Below, piece by piece: positions 6,654-13,533 of a DNA stretch of 27,090 nucleotides. Made by a program: the position numbers and the translations under genes. Each line of letters starts with the position of its first letter. Within the stretch, counting starts at the first letter, position 1. Source of the stretch: an uncultured Oscillospiraceae bacterium (lineage in GTDB: Bacteria; Bacillota; Clostridia; Oscillospirales; Ruminococcaceae); NCBI GenBank assembly GCA_900543295.1, contig UQQY01000009.1, positions 1 through 27,090 on the forward strand, written 5' to 3'. A model generated the notes under the pieces. It was not told the origin of the DNA and searched no databases. It was given only the letters and a program-made list of their open reading frames with translations.

Positions 6654-7802
6654 TTATTCATGAAATGTGGAATCGTCCTGCGGCTGATCATATAGCTGCT
6701 GTACAGGTTGTGCACCGTACTGCGGCTGGCTGTATGTCTGCTGTGCAGGCTGCGCGCCGTACTGTGGCTGGCTGTACGTCTGCTGTGGAGGCTGCGCACC
6801 GTACTGCGGCTGGCCGTATGTCTGCTGTGGAGGCTGCGCACCGTATTGCGGCTGACGGTACGCCTGAGCGTACTGCGGAACCGGAATAACCGGGACAACC
6901 GGCATTGCGGGCATAAGCTCCGATTCAACCTTAGAGCGATATATCAGAAGCGCTGCGGAGATCAGGACATAGAACAGCCCCACCGAAAGTCCGGAAATCA
7001 AATCGGCAAGAGTGTGCACGTTCAGCATACGATTGGCGTAAAAACCGAAAGCAACAGTTATAACACTGCCCGCTGCAAGGATAAAATTCCAAACTACGAC
7101 AAACATCGAAATGCGCCCGCCGAACGCACCGGTGGAAGAGGCTGTACGGACAGCAGAAATGGTTCGAAGCACGCCGATATAATAAATTAAGGACAGAATC
7201 GTTGCGGCGAGCAGAATCAGCATGACCACAAACGAAATTACAACTATTTCCTCTCCTGTTGCAATCATAGCGATAAACGCGCCAACGACACCGATTGCAG
7301 AAAAAAGAATGCCAAAGCTCACGCAAATAAGATTTAAAATCGGAGACACCTTGACAAACGAAAGGCCGCTGGTACGTACCGGCGCATCGCCCTGCCTTTT
7401 GCATGCAGCGTAAAACATCCAAAAACCAATCATGGCAAGCAGCCTCGGCAAAAGCGTGATAAACTGTACCAGCGCCGTTATCACAAGCACCGCCGTTGTA
7501 TATTCCCCGATCAATGTAGCCAAATCTCTAAGCTTCATCTGCTGGGCGAAGTACTGCATCAAAACCCATGTTCCGTTTGGATTTTGAATCCATTCAAAAA
7601 TTGTCATGCCAATGGTGACCAGCGTATAAACCGAATACAGAACAACTGCTACCAGAAAAATCGGAGAACCGCATGCGCGCTTAACGCGCACAAACAACGG
7701 CTCCTTTACAGCGGAACGCTCCTGTGGCATAAGCTCGCCGCAGTTTTGACAGTATACATCACCCGGCTGATTCCATGCACCACAGACGGCACATTGTCTC
7801 AT
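6654..7802 (-). CDS. Zinc-ribbon membrane protein with Gln/Pro/Tyr-rich repeat tail
   Basis: A 382-residue protein of unknown function. The N-terminus is a zinc ribbon (CAVCGAWN, then CQNCGEL), two CxxC knuckles 12 residues apart. Then come about six to eight hydrophobic segments between residues 40 and 295. The soluble tail is unusual: four 14-residue tandem repeats of the type QPQYGAQPPQQTYG. A TTG at 7811 is possible, but AGGAGT (7811-7816) lies eight bases before the ATG at 7802 and overlaps the TTG, so ATG is chosen. It is a single gene with its own promoter and terminator. The same layout (zinc ribbon, membrane part, low-complexity tail) occurs in many uncharacterised Bacillota proteins. 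The tail resembles low-complexity, possibly sticky domains, but no role is shown. Confidence 0.85.
   Translation of the reverse strand: MRQCAVCGAWNQPGDVYCQNCGELMPQERSAVKEPLFVRVKRACGSPIFLVAVVLYSVYTLVTIGMTIFEWIQNPNGTWVLMQYFAQQMKLRDLATLIGEYTTAVLVITALVQFITLLPRLLAMIGFWMFYAACKRQGDAPVRTSGLSFVKVSPILNLICVSFGILFSAIGVVGAFIAMIATGEEIVVISFVVMLILLAATILSLIYYIGVLRTISAVRTASSTGAFGGRISMFVVVWNFILAAGSVITVAFGFYANRMLNVHTLADLISGLSVGLFYVLISAALLIYRSKVESELMPAMPVVPVIPVPQYAQAYRQPQYGAQPPQQTYGQPQYGAQPPQQTYSQPQYGAQPAQQTYSQPQYGAQPVQQLYDQPQDDSTFHE
6687..6854 (-). repeat. Four 42-bp tandem repeats coding QPQYGAQPxQQxYx
   Basis: Four in-frame units of 42 bases: 6813-6854, 6771-6812, 6729-6770 and 6687-6728. The protein units are almost identical, differing at residue 9 (P, P, A, V), residue 12 (T or L) and residue 14 (G, S, S, D). 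A fifth, partial unit QPQ follows. Such repeats can gain or lose units by slippage. Confidence 0.9.
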
Positions 7803-7942
7803 AAACACCAACTCCTGTTTTAACAGACTGCTTAAAAGCCTGTATTTTTATATTTTCACTGCCTCTGCAATAAAAATCGCCTGAAGCGGATGATTCGTCC
7901 GCCGGATACATAGTCGAAAAAGGCAGGATTTGTACTGTTTTT

Positions 7943-7971
7943 AGTTTATCATGCCGCGTGAATCAAGTCAA
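7943..7971 (-). promoter_or_regulatory. Promoter of the zinc-ribbon membrane gene
   Basis: On the minus strand TTGACT (7971-7966) and TAAACT (7948-7943) are 17 bases apart. The -35 box touches the 9-bp inverted repeat at 7970-7999. Confidence 0.6.
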
Positions 7972-8038
7972 GAAAAGCGGCCCTAACTATGCTTTTCTTT
8001 TTAAAAATTCTGCTCTGCGGGCTTTTTTCGAATAAGGC

Positions 8039-8067
8039 TTGAATTTGTTTTGAGAGCATAATATAAT
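8039..8067 (+). promoter_or_regulatory. Promoter of tsaE-tsaB-rpiB operon
   Basis: TTGAAT at 8039-8044 and a perfect TATAAT at 8062-8067, 17 bases apart. The first start codon is at 8166. Confidence 0.75.
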
Positions 8068-8165
8068 GTTAGACAGGATATACTGTCGGTTTATGCTGTC
8101 TTTCACACACCGGCAGTATCTTTTCTGTACACTTTTTCGTTTTACAGCGGCACGGAGGAATGCAT

Positions 8166-8594
8166 ATGCTTCGCATCACAACGCACTCTGTCAGGGAAAC
8201 GGAGCAGTTTGCGCGGGAGCTGGCGCAAAAACTGCTTCCAGGCGACATTATCGCTTTTACCGGAGGACTCGGAGCGGGCAAAACCGCTTTCGTACGCGGC
8301 CTTGCACAGGGTCTTGGCTGTTCGGATGAGGTCTCAAGCCCTACCTTTTCTTTGGTGCATGAATATGACGGGCCGGTCACGCTTTACCATTTCGATATGT
8401 ATCGTATTCACTCGCTGGACGAGCTGTATTCCACCGGTTTTTTCGATTACTTGGACTGCGGCGGCATCATGGCGATTGAATGGAGCGAAAATATTGCCGC
8501 TGTTTTGGAGCAGGAACGCTGCATTGCAGTTTCTATTGAACCGGACGACGAAAACATACGGATCATTACGGTAAATGGAGGCGACCGCTTTTGA
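8166..8594 (+). CDS. tsaE: tRNA threonylcarbamoyladenosine biosynthesis ATPase TsaE
   Basis: A 142-residue cytoplasmic P-loop ATPase. It works with TsaB and TsaD to put threonylcarbamoyl on A37 of tRNAs that read ANN codons. The Walker A motif GGLGAGKT ends at Lys39-Thr40. The family motifs SSPTFSLVHEY and YHFDMYRI follow, then IEWSEN near residue 102. GGAGG at 8154-8158 is one base before an ATG at 8160 but seven before the ATG at 8166, so the latter is chosen. Its stop overlaps the TTG start of tsaB, a tight coupling common in Bacillota. Confidence 0.96.
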   Translation: MLRITTHSVRETEQFARELAQKLLPGDIIAFTGGLGAGKTAFVRGLAQGLGCSDEVSSPTFSLVHEYDGPVTLYHFDMYRIHSLDELYSTGFFDYLDCGGIMAIEWSENIAAVLEQERCIAVSIEPDDENIRIITVNGGDRF

Positions 8595-9310
8595 ACATAC
8601 TAGCTATGGATACCTCGGCCAAAACAACGTCCGTCTCAATTTCTGCGGACGAGCAGATTCTCGCCGAATTTTCCGTTGTAACCAGGCGCACGCATTCCCA
8701 AACGCTTATGCCAATGCTGGAGGCTGCCGCCCTGTCCTGCGATATGCCGCTCGAATCAATTGATTTGTATGCGGTAAGCAATGGACCGGGCTCTTTTACC
8801 GGACTCCGAATCGGAATCGGAGCGGTGAAAGGCCTGGCTATGGGCGCGCAGAAGCCCTGTATCGGTATTTCTACGCTGGAAGCGCTGGCACAAAACCTTT
8901 TTGGAATACAGGGCATCATCTGCGCCGTTATGGACGCGCGCTGCAATCAGGTCTATACGGCGTCGTTCACCATGAAATGCGGCGAGCTTTCGCGCGTTAC
9001 AGCGGATGAGGCCTGCTCTATCGACACGCTTCAAAAGGGTCTGCGCGGATATATTGAGCCGATTACCTTGGTTGGAGACGGCGCCGCGCTCTGCTACGAA
9101 AAGCTGAAGAAGCACATCCCAGCCATTCAGATCGCCGCGCCGGAAAACCGCTTGCAGCGCGCAGCAAGCGTTGCCGCATGCGCATACCGCCGCGCCGGAG
9201 AAGCGATAGATGCGGCGGCGCTTACCCCTTTGTACTTAAGATTGCCGCAGGCCGAACGGGAACGTCTGGCAAGGCAGCAGAAACCGGAGGAACAGTTAAA
9301 TGGAAAATAG
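8591..9310 (+). CDS. tsaB: tRNA threonylcarbamoyladenosine biosynthesis protein TsaB
   Basis: A 239-residue protein of the ASKHA fold, the partner that stabilises TsaD in the t6A-forming complex. Diagnostic stretches are MDTSAKTTSVSI at the N-terminus, then RRTHSQTLMPML, and the TsaB hallmark SNGPGSFTGLRIGIGAVKGLA around residues 63-83. The start is TTG at 8591, overlapping the tsaE stop (TTGA). GGAGG at 8577-8581 precedes it by nine bases, and no better start exists. The 3' end overlaps rpiB by 11 bases. The tsaD gene is not in the window. Confidence 0.95.
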   Translation: MNILAMDTSAKTTSVSISADEQILAEFSVVTRRTHSQTLMPMLEAAALSCDMPLESIDLYAVSNGPGSFTGLRIGIGAVKGLAMGAQKPCIGISTLEALAQNLFGIQGIICAVMDARCNQVYTASFTMKCGELSRVTADEACSIDTLQKGLRGYIEPITLVGDGAALCYEKLKKHIPAIQIAAPENRLQRAASVAACAYRRAGEAIDAAALTPLYLRLPQAERERLARQQKPEEQLNGK

Positions 9311-9755
9311 CATTTTTCATACCGTTGCCGTCGGCAGCGATCACGCGGGCTTTACTTTAAAAAGCACCTTGATTACATGGCTTGCAGAGCATGGCTATGA
9401 AGCGCTCGACTGCGGATGCTATACCGCGGACAGCGTTGATTATCCGGATATTGCAAAAGAAACCTGCAAAGCCGTAACGGACAAACGCGCTGACTGCGCG
9501 GTTTTGATATGCGGAACTGGCATTGGCATTTCCATCTCCGCCAATAAAATAAAAGGGATCCGCGCTGCGCTTTGCAGCGACTGCTTCTCCACCAAATATA
9601 CCCGGCTTCACAACAATGCAAACGCAATCTGTTTCGGCGCGAGGGTGATGGCGGACGGACTTTGCGAAGAGCTGCTCTCTATCTTTTTAACCACACCGTT
9701 TGAGGGAGGACGTCACCAGCGCCGTATTGACAAGATTACCGCGCTGGAGGAATGA
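9300..9755 (+). CDS. rpiB: Ribose-5-phosphate isomerase B (RpiB/LacAB family)
   Basis: A 151-residue enzyme interconverting ribose 5-phosphate and ribulose 5-phosphate in the pentose phosphate pathway. The phosphate-binding start VAVGSDHAGF is present. The family catalytic cysteine is Cys71 in CGTGIGIS, and His104 in RLHNNANAICFGAR matches the ring-opening/phosphate-contact histidine. Length is standard for the family. It overlaps the end of tsaB by 11 bases, and its own ribosome binding site (GGAGG at 9286-9290) lies inside tsaB. Allose-6-phosphate or galactose-6-phosphate isomerase activity cannot be excluded, but the housekeeping context favours RpiB. Confidence 0.94.
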   Translation: MENSIFHTVAVGSDHAGFTLKSTLITWLAEHGYEALDCGCYTADSVDYPDIAKETCKAVTDKRADCAVLICGTGIGISISANKIKGIRAALCSDCFSTKYTRLHNNANAICFGARVMADGLCEELLSIFLTTPFEGGRHQRRIDKITALEE

Positions 9756-9822
9756 CCGCGCAGCTTCTCCTGGATTAAATGAGGATATTTCAGCGTGAAC
9801 CGTCATGCTGAGCATTAAAAAT

Positions 9823-9868
9823 CGGCGTACCGCTCGCCGCAACAGCGGTAAGTCAACGGCGCTTTTTT
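9823..9868 (+). promoter_or_regulatory. Possible attenuator in the upp leader
   Basis: Three mutually exclusive short stems can form: CGGCG (9823-9827) with CGCCG (9835-9839); TACCGCT (9828-9834) with AGCGGTA (9844-9850); and CGCCG (9835-9839) with CGGCG (9857-9861). The last is followed by a T6 run at 9863-9868. The layout suits transcription attenuation, but the stems are short. I do not recognise a PyrR-binding loop. Confidence 0.25.
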
Positions 9869-9940
9869 GAAAATCTTCCTTGCCGCAGGGGAAATTTTCT
9901 CATGATCCGCGCTGGTGTCATGCGGCAGAATGGAGTTTTT

Positions 9941-10569
9941 ATGAGCGAACCTTTTGTCATGGATCATCCGCTGATTCAACACAAGCTTTCTTTCCTTCGG
10001 GACAAGAACACTGGCTCCAAAGAGTTCCGCGAGCTGGTTTCGGAAATCGCCATGCTGATGTGCTATGAGGCGACACGGAATCTGACGCTTGAGGAAGTCG
10101 AAATCGAAACGCCGATCTGCAAAACCAAAACCAGGGTGGTAGCGGGAAAGAAGCTGCTTTTGTCCCGATTCTGCGCGCCGGGCTTGGCATGGTGGACGGC
10201 GTGATGCGGATGGTGCCGGCTGCAAAGGTCGGACATATCGGCCTTTACCGCGATCCGGTCACGAAAGAGCCGCACGAATATTACTGCAAGCTTCCGAACG
10301 ACATCACAAGCCGCGACGTGATCGTACTGGATCCGATGCTTGCAACGGGCGGCTCTGCCATCGACGCCATCCGTATGTTGAAACAGCACGGCGTCACCAC
10401 AATTAAATTTATGTGCATCATCGCCGCGCCGGAGGGACTTGCGGCGCTGACCAAGGCGCATCCGGACGTGCAGGTTTATTGCGCGGCTCTGGACGAACGC
10501 TTAAACGAACACGCTTACATCGTACCGGGCTTGGGTGATGCGGGCGACCGCATCTTTGGCACAAAATAA
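9941..10569 (+). pseudogene. upp: Uracil phosphoribosyltransferase, one-base frameshift
   Basis: Upp makes UMP from uracil and PRPP for pyrimidine salvage. The gene opens normally with MSEPFVMDHPLIQHKL and continues to TRVVAGKKLL. The frame is lost in the T4 run at 10158-10161. One base forward, the family sequence resumes as VPILRAGLGMVDG and runs to the C-terminal uracil-binding YIVPGLGDAGDR. Adding one base gives 209 residues, the usual length. As read, translation stops at 10202-10204, before the PRPP-binding segment (VIVLDPMLATGGSA). A GGAG at 9932-9935 supports the start. It is either truly inactivated or a homopolymer sequencing error; the rest is undamaged, which favours an error or a very recent mutation. 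Confidence 0.9.
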
Positions 10570-10589
10570 ACAAGCTTTTCCCTTTCCAA

Positions 10590-10632
10590 TCACCGGCGGA
10601 TTTTTAAAAATCCGCCGGCGATTTTCTTTTTA
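10590..10632 (+). terminator. Terminator of upp
   Basis: CCGGCGGATTTTT (10593-10605) is directly followed by its perfect complement (10606-10618), and then ATTTTCTTTTT. The central A/T part gives the loop. Confidence 0.85.
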
Positions 10633-10638
10633 CTCGTC

Positions 10639-10667
10639 TTGCCATTTCGCATTCGGCGTGCTATGAT
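10639..10667 (+). promoter_or_regulatory. Promoter of the FAD oxidoreductase gene
   Basis: TTGCCA at 10639-10644 and TATGAT at 10662-10667 are separated by 17 bases. The start codon is at 10715 and AGAAGG at 10701-10706 is the ribosome binding site. Confidence 0.6.
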
Positions 10668-10714
10668 GAAGAAAAGCTTCTCCGCGGGAGATCTCGATAA
10701 AGAAGGTGCGAAAA

Positions 10715-12100
10715 ATGAAATACAGTCAAATTGTAAAAACCGTTTCCATACGATACCATGCAGACGTCGTGGTTTGCGGAGGCGGAACAGCCGGTGCGTT
10801 TGCTGCGCTCGCAGCGGCCGACGCCGGAAAAAGCGTCATTTTGATTGAACAGTTCGGCGGACTGGGCGGCACCGCTACCCAGGGACTTGTCACGCCGGTC
10901 ATGAGTTCTTATATTGAAGGCGAACCGAAGTGTTCCTATCTGGCAAACGAATTAAACGCGCTTCTAAAGGAACGAAACGCGCTGGACGACTTAACCGGAC
11001 GAATTTTTGATCCAATGATGCTGAAAATCTGCCTGGAGCAGATGTGCCTGCGCCGAAAAATCAAAATTCTGTTTTACTCGTTTATTACGGACGTTCTCAT
11101 GGAGGAAAACCTGCTCAAGGCCGTTGTCGTCGCCAACAAATCCGGTATGATGGCTGTCGGCGGAAGCGTATTTATTGATGCTACAGGCGACGGCGATGTT
11201 TCCGTTCTCTGCGGCGCGGAATATACGAAGGGCGATCCGCAGACGGGAAAAAACCAGCCCATTTCCCTGCGCTATATTATCGACAATGTTGATTGCGCCG
11301 CGCTGTCCGCATTTTTTGCATCGGAAATAGAATGCACCGGCATCGACAATGGCACCTGCCTGAGTGCGCCGGACGAGCTTTACGCCGCTGTAAGCCGCGC
11401 AGGCAGTCAAACGCTTCATTCTCTTTTTGAAAAAGCTATAGCAGCCGGAGATCTGATCCCAGAGGACAGTTGGTACTGGCAGATGTTCAAGATTACCGGT
11501 CGGCCGGGTTCTATTGGGTTTAATAATCCCGAATTTTTTGAAGATGTAGACGGAACCGACGTCGAACATCTGACGCGCGCACAGCTTGAGGGAAAACAGG
11601 CTGTTTTTCGTCAGCTCTGCTTTTATCAAAAATACATGAAAGGCTTTGAAAACGCCTATATTGCAGAAATCGCGCCCATGGTCGGTGTGCGGGAAAGCCG
11701 CAACATCTGTACGGAATATGTTGTAACCGCTCACGATCTTTTGTCCCGCAGAAAATTCCCCGATGCATTTTGCCAGTCCAATTATCCGATAGACGTTCAC
11801 GGCAAAACGCTGTATTTCGCAGAGCAGGAATCTTCTGATGCCGGCGAAAGCCCCTTTTTTGAAATTCCGTGCCGTTCGCTTATGGTAAAGAACGTTCAGA
11901 ATCTTCTGGTAGCGGGCAGATGTCTTGGCGCGGAATTTCTCGCGCAGGCTGCCATCCGCACCCAGCACACGATGCGCTCCTCCGGCGAGGCCGCCGGTAT
12001 TCTGGCCGCCCTGGCAGCGGAACAGCATGCGCCGGTCAAAGAGCTTGATGGACAGCTTGTCCGCCGCATCATGAAAGAACGCGGTGCGGAATATGCATAG
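10715..12100 (+). CDS. FAD-dependent oxidoreductase (FAD_oxidored family)
   Basis: A 461-residue flavoprotein. The N-terminal dinucleotide-binding motif is VVVCGGGTAGAFAALAAADAG near residues 18-38, followed by acidic IEQFGGLGGTATQGLV. The second FAD-contact region is IDATGDGDVSVLCGAEY near residue 150, and the C-terminal NLLVAGRCLGAEFLAQAA completes the pattern of the Pfam FAD_oxidored group (PF12831 by my recognition). Members oxidise varied organic substrates; the substrate here is unknown. There is no signal peptide. A GTG at 10706 would add three residues, but it overlaps the AGAAGG, so ATG at 10715 is chosen. It stands alone between its promoter and a 320-base non-coding stretch. Confidence 0.88.
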   Translation: MKYSQIVKTVSIRYHADVVVCGGGTAGAFAALAAADAGKSVILIEQFGGLGGTATQGLVTPVMSSYIEGEPKCSYLANELNALLKERNALDDLTGRIFDPMMLKICLEQMCLRRKIKILFYSFITDVLMEENLLKAVVVANKSGMMAVGGSVFIDATGDGDVSVLCGAEYTKGDPQTGKNQPISLRYIIDNVDCAALSAFFASEIECTGIDNGTCLSAPDELYAAVSRAGSQTLHSLFEKAIAAGDLIPEDSWYWQMFKITGRPGSIGFNNPEFFEDVDGTDVEHLTRAQLEGKQAVFRQLCFYQKYMKGFENAYIAEIAPMVGVRESRNICTEYVVTAHDLLSRRKFPDAFCQSNYPIDVHGKTLYFAEQESSDAGESPFFEIPCRSLMVKNVQNLLVAGRCLGAEFLAQAAIRTQHTMRSSGEAAGILAALAAEQHAPVKELDGQLVRRIMKERGAEYA

Positions 12101-12170
12101 CTGTCCATATACCATGAAGATGTTTTGATTTGAATCCGTATCATTGCCGACGGCTTCTGCTGTACACGAA

Positions 12171-12207
12171 GCAGAACGCGCGGAAAGCTGCTTTGTCTGC
12201 GTTCTGC
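12171..12207. repeat. 9-bp inverted repeat, long loop
   Basis: GCAGAACGC at 12171-12179 and GCGTTCTGC at 12199-12207, separated by 19 bases. No T run follows, so it is not an ordinary terminator. Function unknown. Confidence 0.5.
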
Positions 12208-12296
12208 CCAGTTCGCGCTTTCTGCCATTTAAAACTGCCGGAGATTACAAGATTGCCGCGTTTTTATATAATTTTCTAATAACATGATATTTTCAG

Positions 12297-12344
12297 GCTG
12301 TGTTATTTTTGATTTTTACAGAAATAACACAGCTCTTTCTTTTG
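12297..12344 (+). terminator. Terminator-like hairpin before the repeat-protein gene
   Basis: GCTGTGTTATTT (12297-12308) pairs over 12 bp with 12322-12333, followed by TCTTTCTTTT. It lies about 200 bases after the FAD oxidoreductase and would separate that gene from the unit at 12421. Confidence 0.65.
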
Positions 12345-12420
12345 TCATTTATATTATTTTTCTATGCTTAATCTGTAACATAAGTTGAACTTAAAAAACA
12401 ACAGACAGAAAGGTATTGCT

Positions 12421-13137
12421 ATGGAAAATCCGGCATCATGTTCTCCAACAGCACAACAGGAAAAGCAGAAGCATCGCAGAGAGGTTCAGCGCGCATATTA
12501 CTGGAAAAACCGCGATAAGCTTTTGGCGCAGCAAAGAGCGTATTATCAGAAACGGGATAAAGCCGTGCATGCCGCCAGAATTCGAAACTATCGTCAGCAA
12601 AACAGGGAAAAGGTTTGTGCGCAGCGCCGGGAATACCGCGCCAAAAATATCGAACGCTTCAGGGAAATGGACAGGGCCTACCGCAGCCGGCATAAGGAAA
12701 CGCTTGCGGCGGCAAAGAAAAAATACTGGGAAGAGCGCAAATATGAAATCTGCCGCCAAAAGATGGACGTGTACTATTATGACGCCATACAAAAAGCTGG
12801 TGAACTCTATCCGGAAAAGATTCAGAAGCTGTTCCGGCAGTTCTCTTTTGAACAATATGCGCAGCGACAAATTGACAAAGAGCTTCGCTGGCGCAGAATT
12901 TCTCCAAGCTCGGCGCTTTATGCGGAATGCTATGACGCCGGTATGCTCGCCTATCTGTACAGCATCCATCGTTTCGCTTTGATTGACTGTCAAAAACCGG
13001 ATCGTTATATTCTCAAGATGATTCGTATTTTGGTTGTCTGTGCACTGATCGTCTCAAAAGAAACACAAAATCTTTGCCGGAAAAACGGACTGACGGAAAT
13101 CCGTTTAAATCGGGAGGATGTCCCTCAGCTTTTATAG
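12421..13137 (+). CDS. Uncharacterised basic protein with 15-residue repeats
   Basis: A 238-residue protein that I do not recognise. Residues about 23-113 are six near-15-residue units with a conserved tyrosine and basic/Gln residues, for example QRAYYWKNRDKLLAQ, RREYRAKNIERFREM and DRAYRSRHKETLAAA. They should form a long, strongly positive helix that could bind nucleic acid. Residues about 115-238 form a different, mixed domain (SFEQYAQRQIDKELRW, then YILKMIRILVVCALIV). The start ATG at 12421 is supported by AGAAAGG at 12407-12413; an in-frame TTG at 12385 lacks support. The next gene follows after 12 bases, so the two form a unit closed by a terminator. Similar tyrosine/lysine repeats occur in phage and mobile-element proteins, but no such gene lies nearby. 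Confidence 0.75.
   Translation: MENPASCSPTAQQEKQKHRREVQRAYYWKNRDKLLAQQRAYYQKRDKAVHAARIRNYRQQNREKVCAQRREYRAKNIERFREMDRAYRSRHKETLAAAKKKYWEERKYEICRQKMDVYYYDAIQKAGELYPEKIQKLFRQFSFEQYAQRQIDKELRWRRISPSSALYAECYDAGMLAYLYSIHRFALIDCQKPDRYILKMIRILVVCALIVSKETQNLCRKNGLTEIRLNREDVPQLL
12487..12759 (+). repeat. Degenerate 45-bp coding repeats (six units)
   Basis: Six units of about 15 codons with the pattern [K/R/Q]-R-x-Y-x-x-[K/R]-x-[R/K]-[D/E]. They are visible in the protein but strongly diverged in DNA, so they are old duplications and not a slippage array. Confidence 0.65.
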
Positions 13138-13149
13138 GAGAAGAACGTT

Positions 13150-13464
13150 ATGATTTTTTCAAACAGCGATCCCGCGCAAATCGTTTGCAGAAAACAGCTT
13201 TTGTGTCGTTTGATTGAGTTGATGGAGCGTGTTCTCTCTGAAAGAGACCGCAGTATAATCTTTGCGCGCTGCGGGATAGAAGATACCGGGCCAATGGATT
13301 ACGACGGGCTTTCTGCATACTTTGGATTAAATTCTGCGGAGGAGGCCGCTTTTCAGTATCAGCACGCGGTGAGTGCGGTTCGCACCGCCCTCGCAGAAAG
13401 TGAGGCCGCCGTCTGGATTTCCTGTTATCAGACGCTTTACCCGCAGTACAACATATTGGGATGA
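13150..13464 (+). CDS. Small sigma-70 region 4-like protein, uncharacterised
   Basis: A 104-residue protein. Residues about 20-80 read like sigma-factor region 4: LIELMERVLSERDRSIIF, then ARCGIEDTGPMDYDGLSAYFGL, the usual L-x-ERER-x-I...R-x-GL...P-x-T-x-EEL...LG. The part that should be the recognition helix (SAEEAAFQYQHAVSAVR in place of SRERVRQIExxAL) has lost its arginines. It may have lost DNA binding or act on the polymerase or as an anti-sigma-like mimic; this is inference. AGGAG at 13136-13140 lies nine bases before the ATG. It follows the repeat protein by 12 bases and ends at a strong terminator. Confidence 0.7.
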   Translation: MIFSNSDPAQIVCRKQLLCRLIELMERVLSERDRSIIFARCGIEDTGPMDYDGLSAYFGLNSAEEAAFQYQHAVSAVRTALAESEAAVWISCYQTLYPQYNILG

Positions 13465-13506
13465 AAAAGCGAGAGGCGGCAGAATGATCTGCCGCCTCTC
13501 GCCTTT
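13464..13506. terminator. Bidirectional terminator between the small unit and the uronate operon
   Basis: GCGAGAGGCGGCAG (13469-13482) pairs perfectly with 13489-13502 across a six-base loop, flanked by AAAAA and CTTTT. It serves the plus-strand pair and also the minus-strand operon, which ends at 13534. Confidence 0.88.
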
Positions 13507-13533
13507 TCAATTTTTATGAACGCGAAAAAATGA

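Larger units (their letters stand above)
7803..8165. other. Divergent intergenic region, zinc-ribbon gene and tsaE
   Basis: These 363 bases hold no gene. They contain the two divergent promoters (7943-7971 minus, 8039-8067 plus) and leaders of about 130 and 90 bases. A 9-bp inverted repeat, AAGAAAAGC/GCTTTTCTT, spans 7970-7999. I looked for known riboswitch cores in the minus-strand leader and recognised none. Confidence 0.6.
12101..12420. other. Non-coding stretch after the FAD oxidoreductase
   Basis: These 320 bases contain no credible gene. They contain a perfect 9-bp inverted repeat (12171-12207) and a terminator-like hairpin (12297-12344), then an AT-rich leader. Weak promoter-like hexamers (TTGTCA at 12342, TATGCT at 12363) have a poor 15-base spacing. 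Confidence 0.6.

Noticed and set aside
6665..6889. CRISPR-like spacing of repeats at the end of the zinc-ribbon gene
   Set aside because: The 42-base units are contiguous, in frame and coding; there are no spacers.
7803..7942. Possible riboswitch in the leader of the zinc-ribbon gene
   Set aside because: Only a short GCGGA/TCCGC hairpin is present; I found none of the conserved cores of the common riboswitch classes.
9941..10569. Programmed ribosomal frameshift in upp
   Set aside because: upp is not known to use one. The T4 run is a poor slippery site and I see no stimulatory hairpin, so mutation or sequencing error is more likely.
10991..12115. Minus-strand open frame of 374 codons opposite the FAD oxidoreductase
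   Set aside because: It is antisense to a gene with intact FAD-binding motifs; the translation matches nothing and reflects codon bias of the real strand.
12385..12420. TTG start adding 12 residues to the repeat protein
   Set aside because: AGAAAGG at 12407-12413 sits correctly before the ATG at 12421, and nothing supports the TTG.
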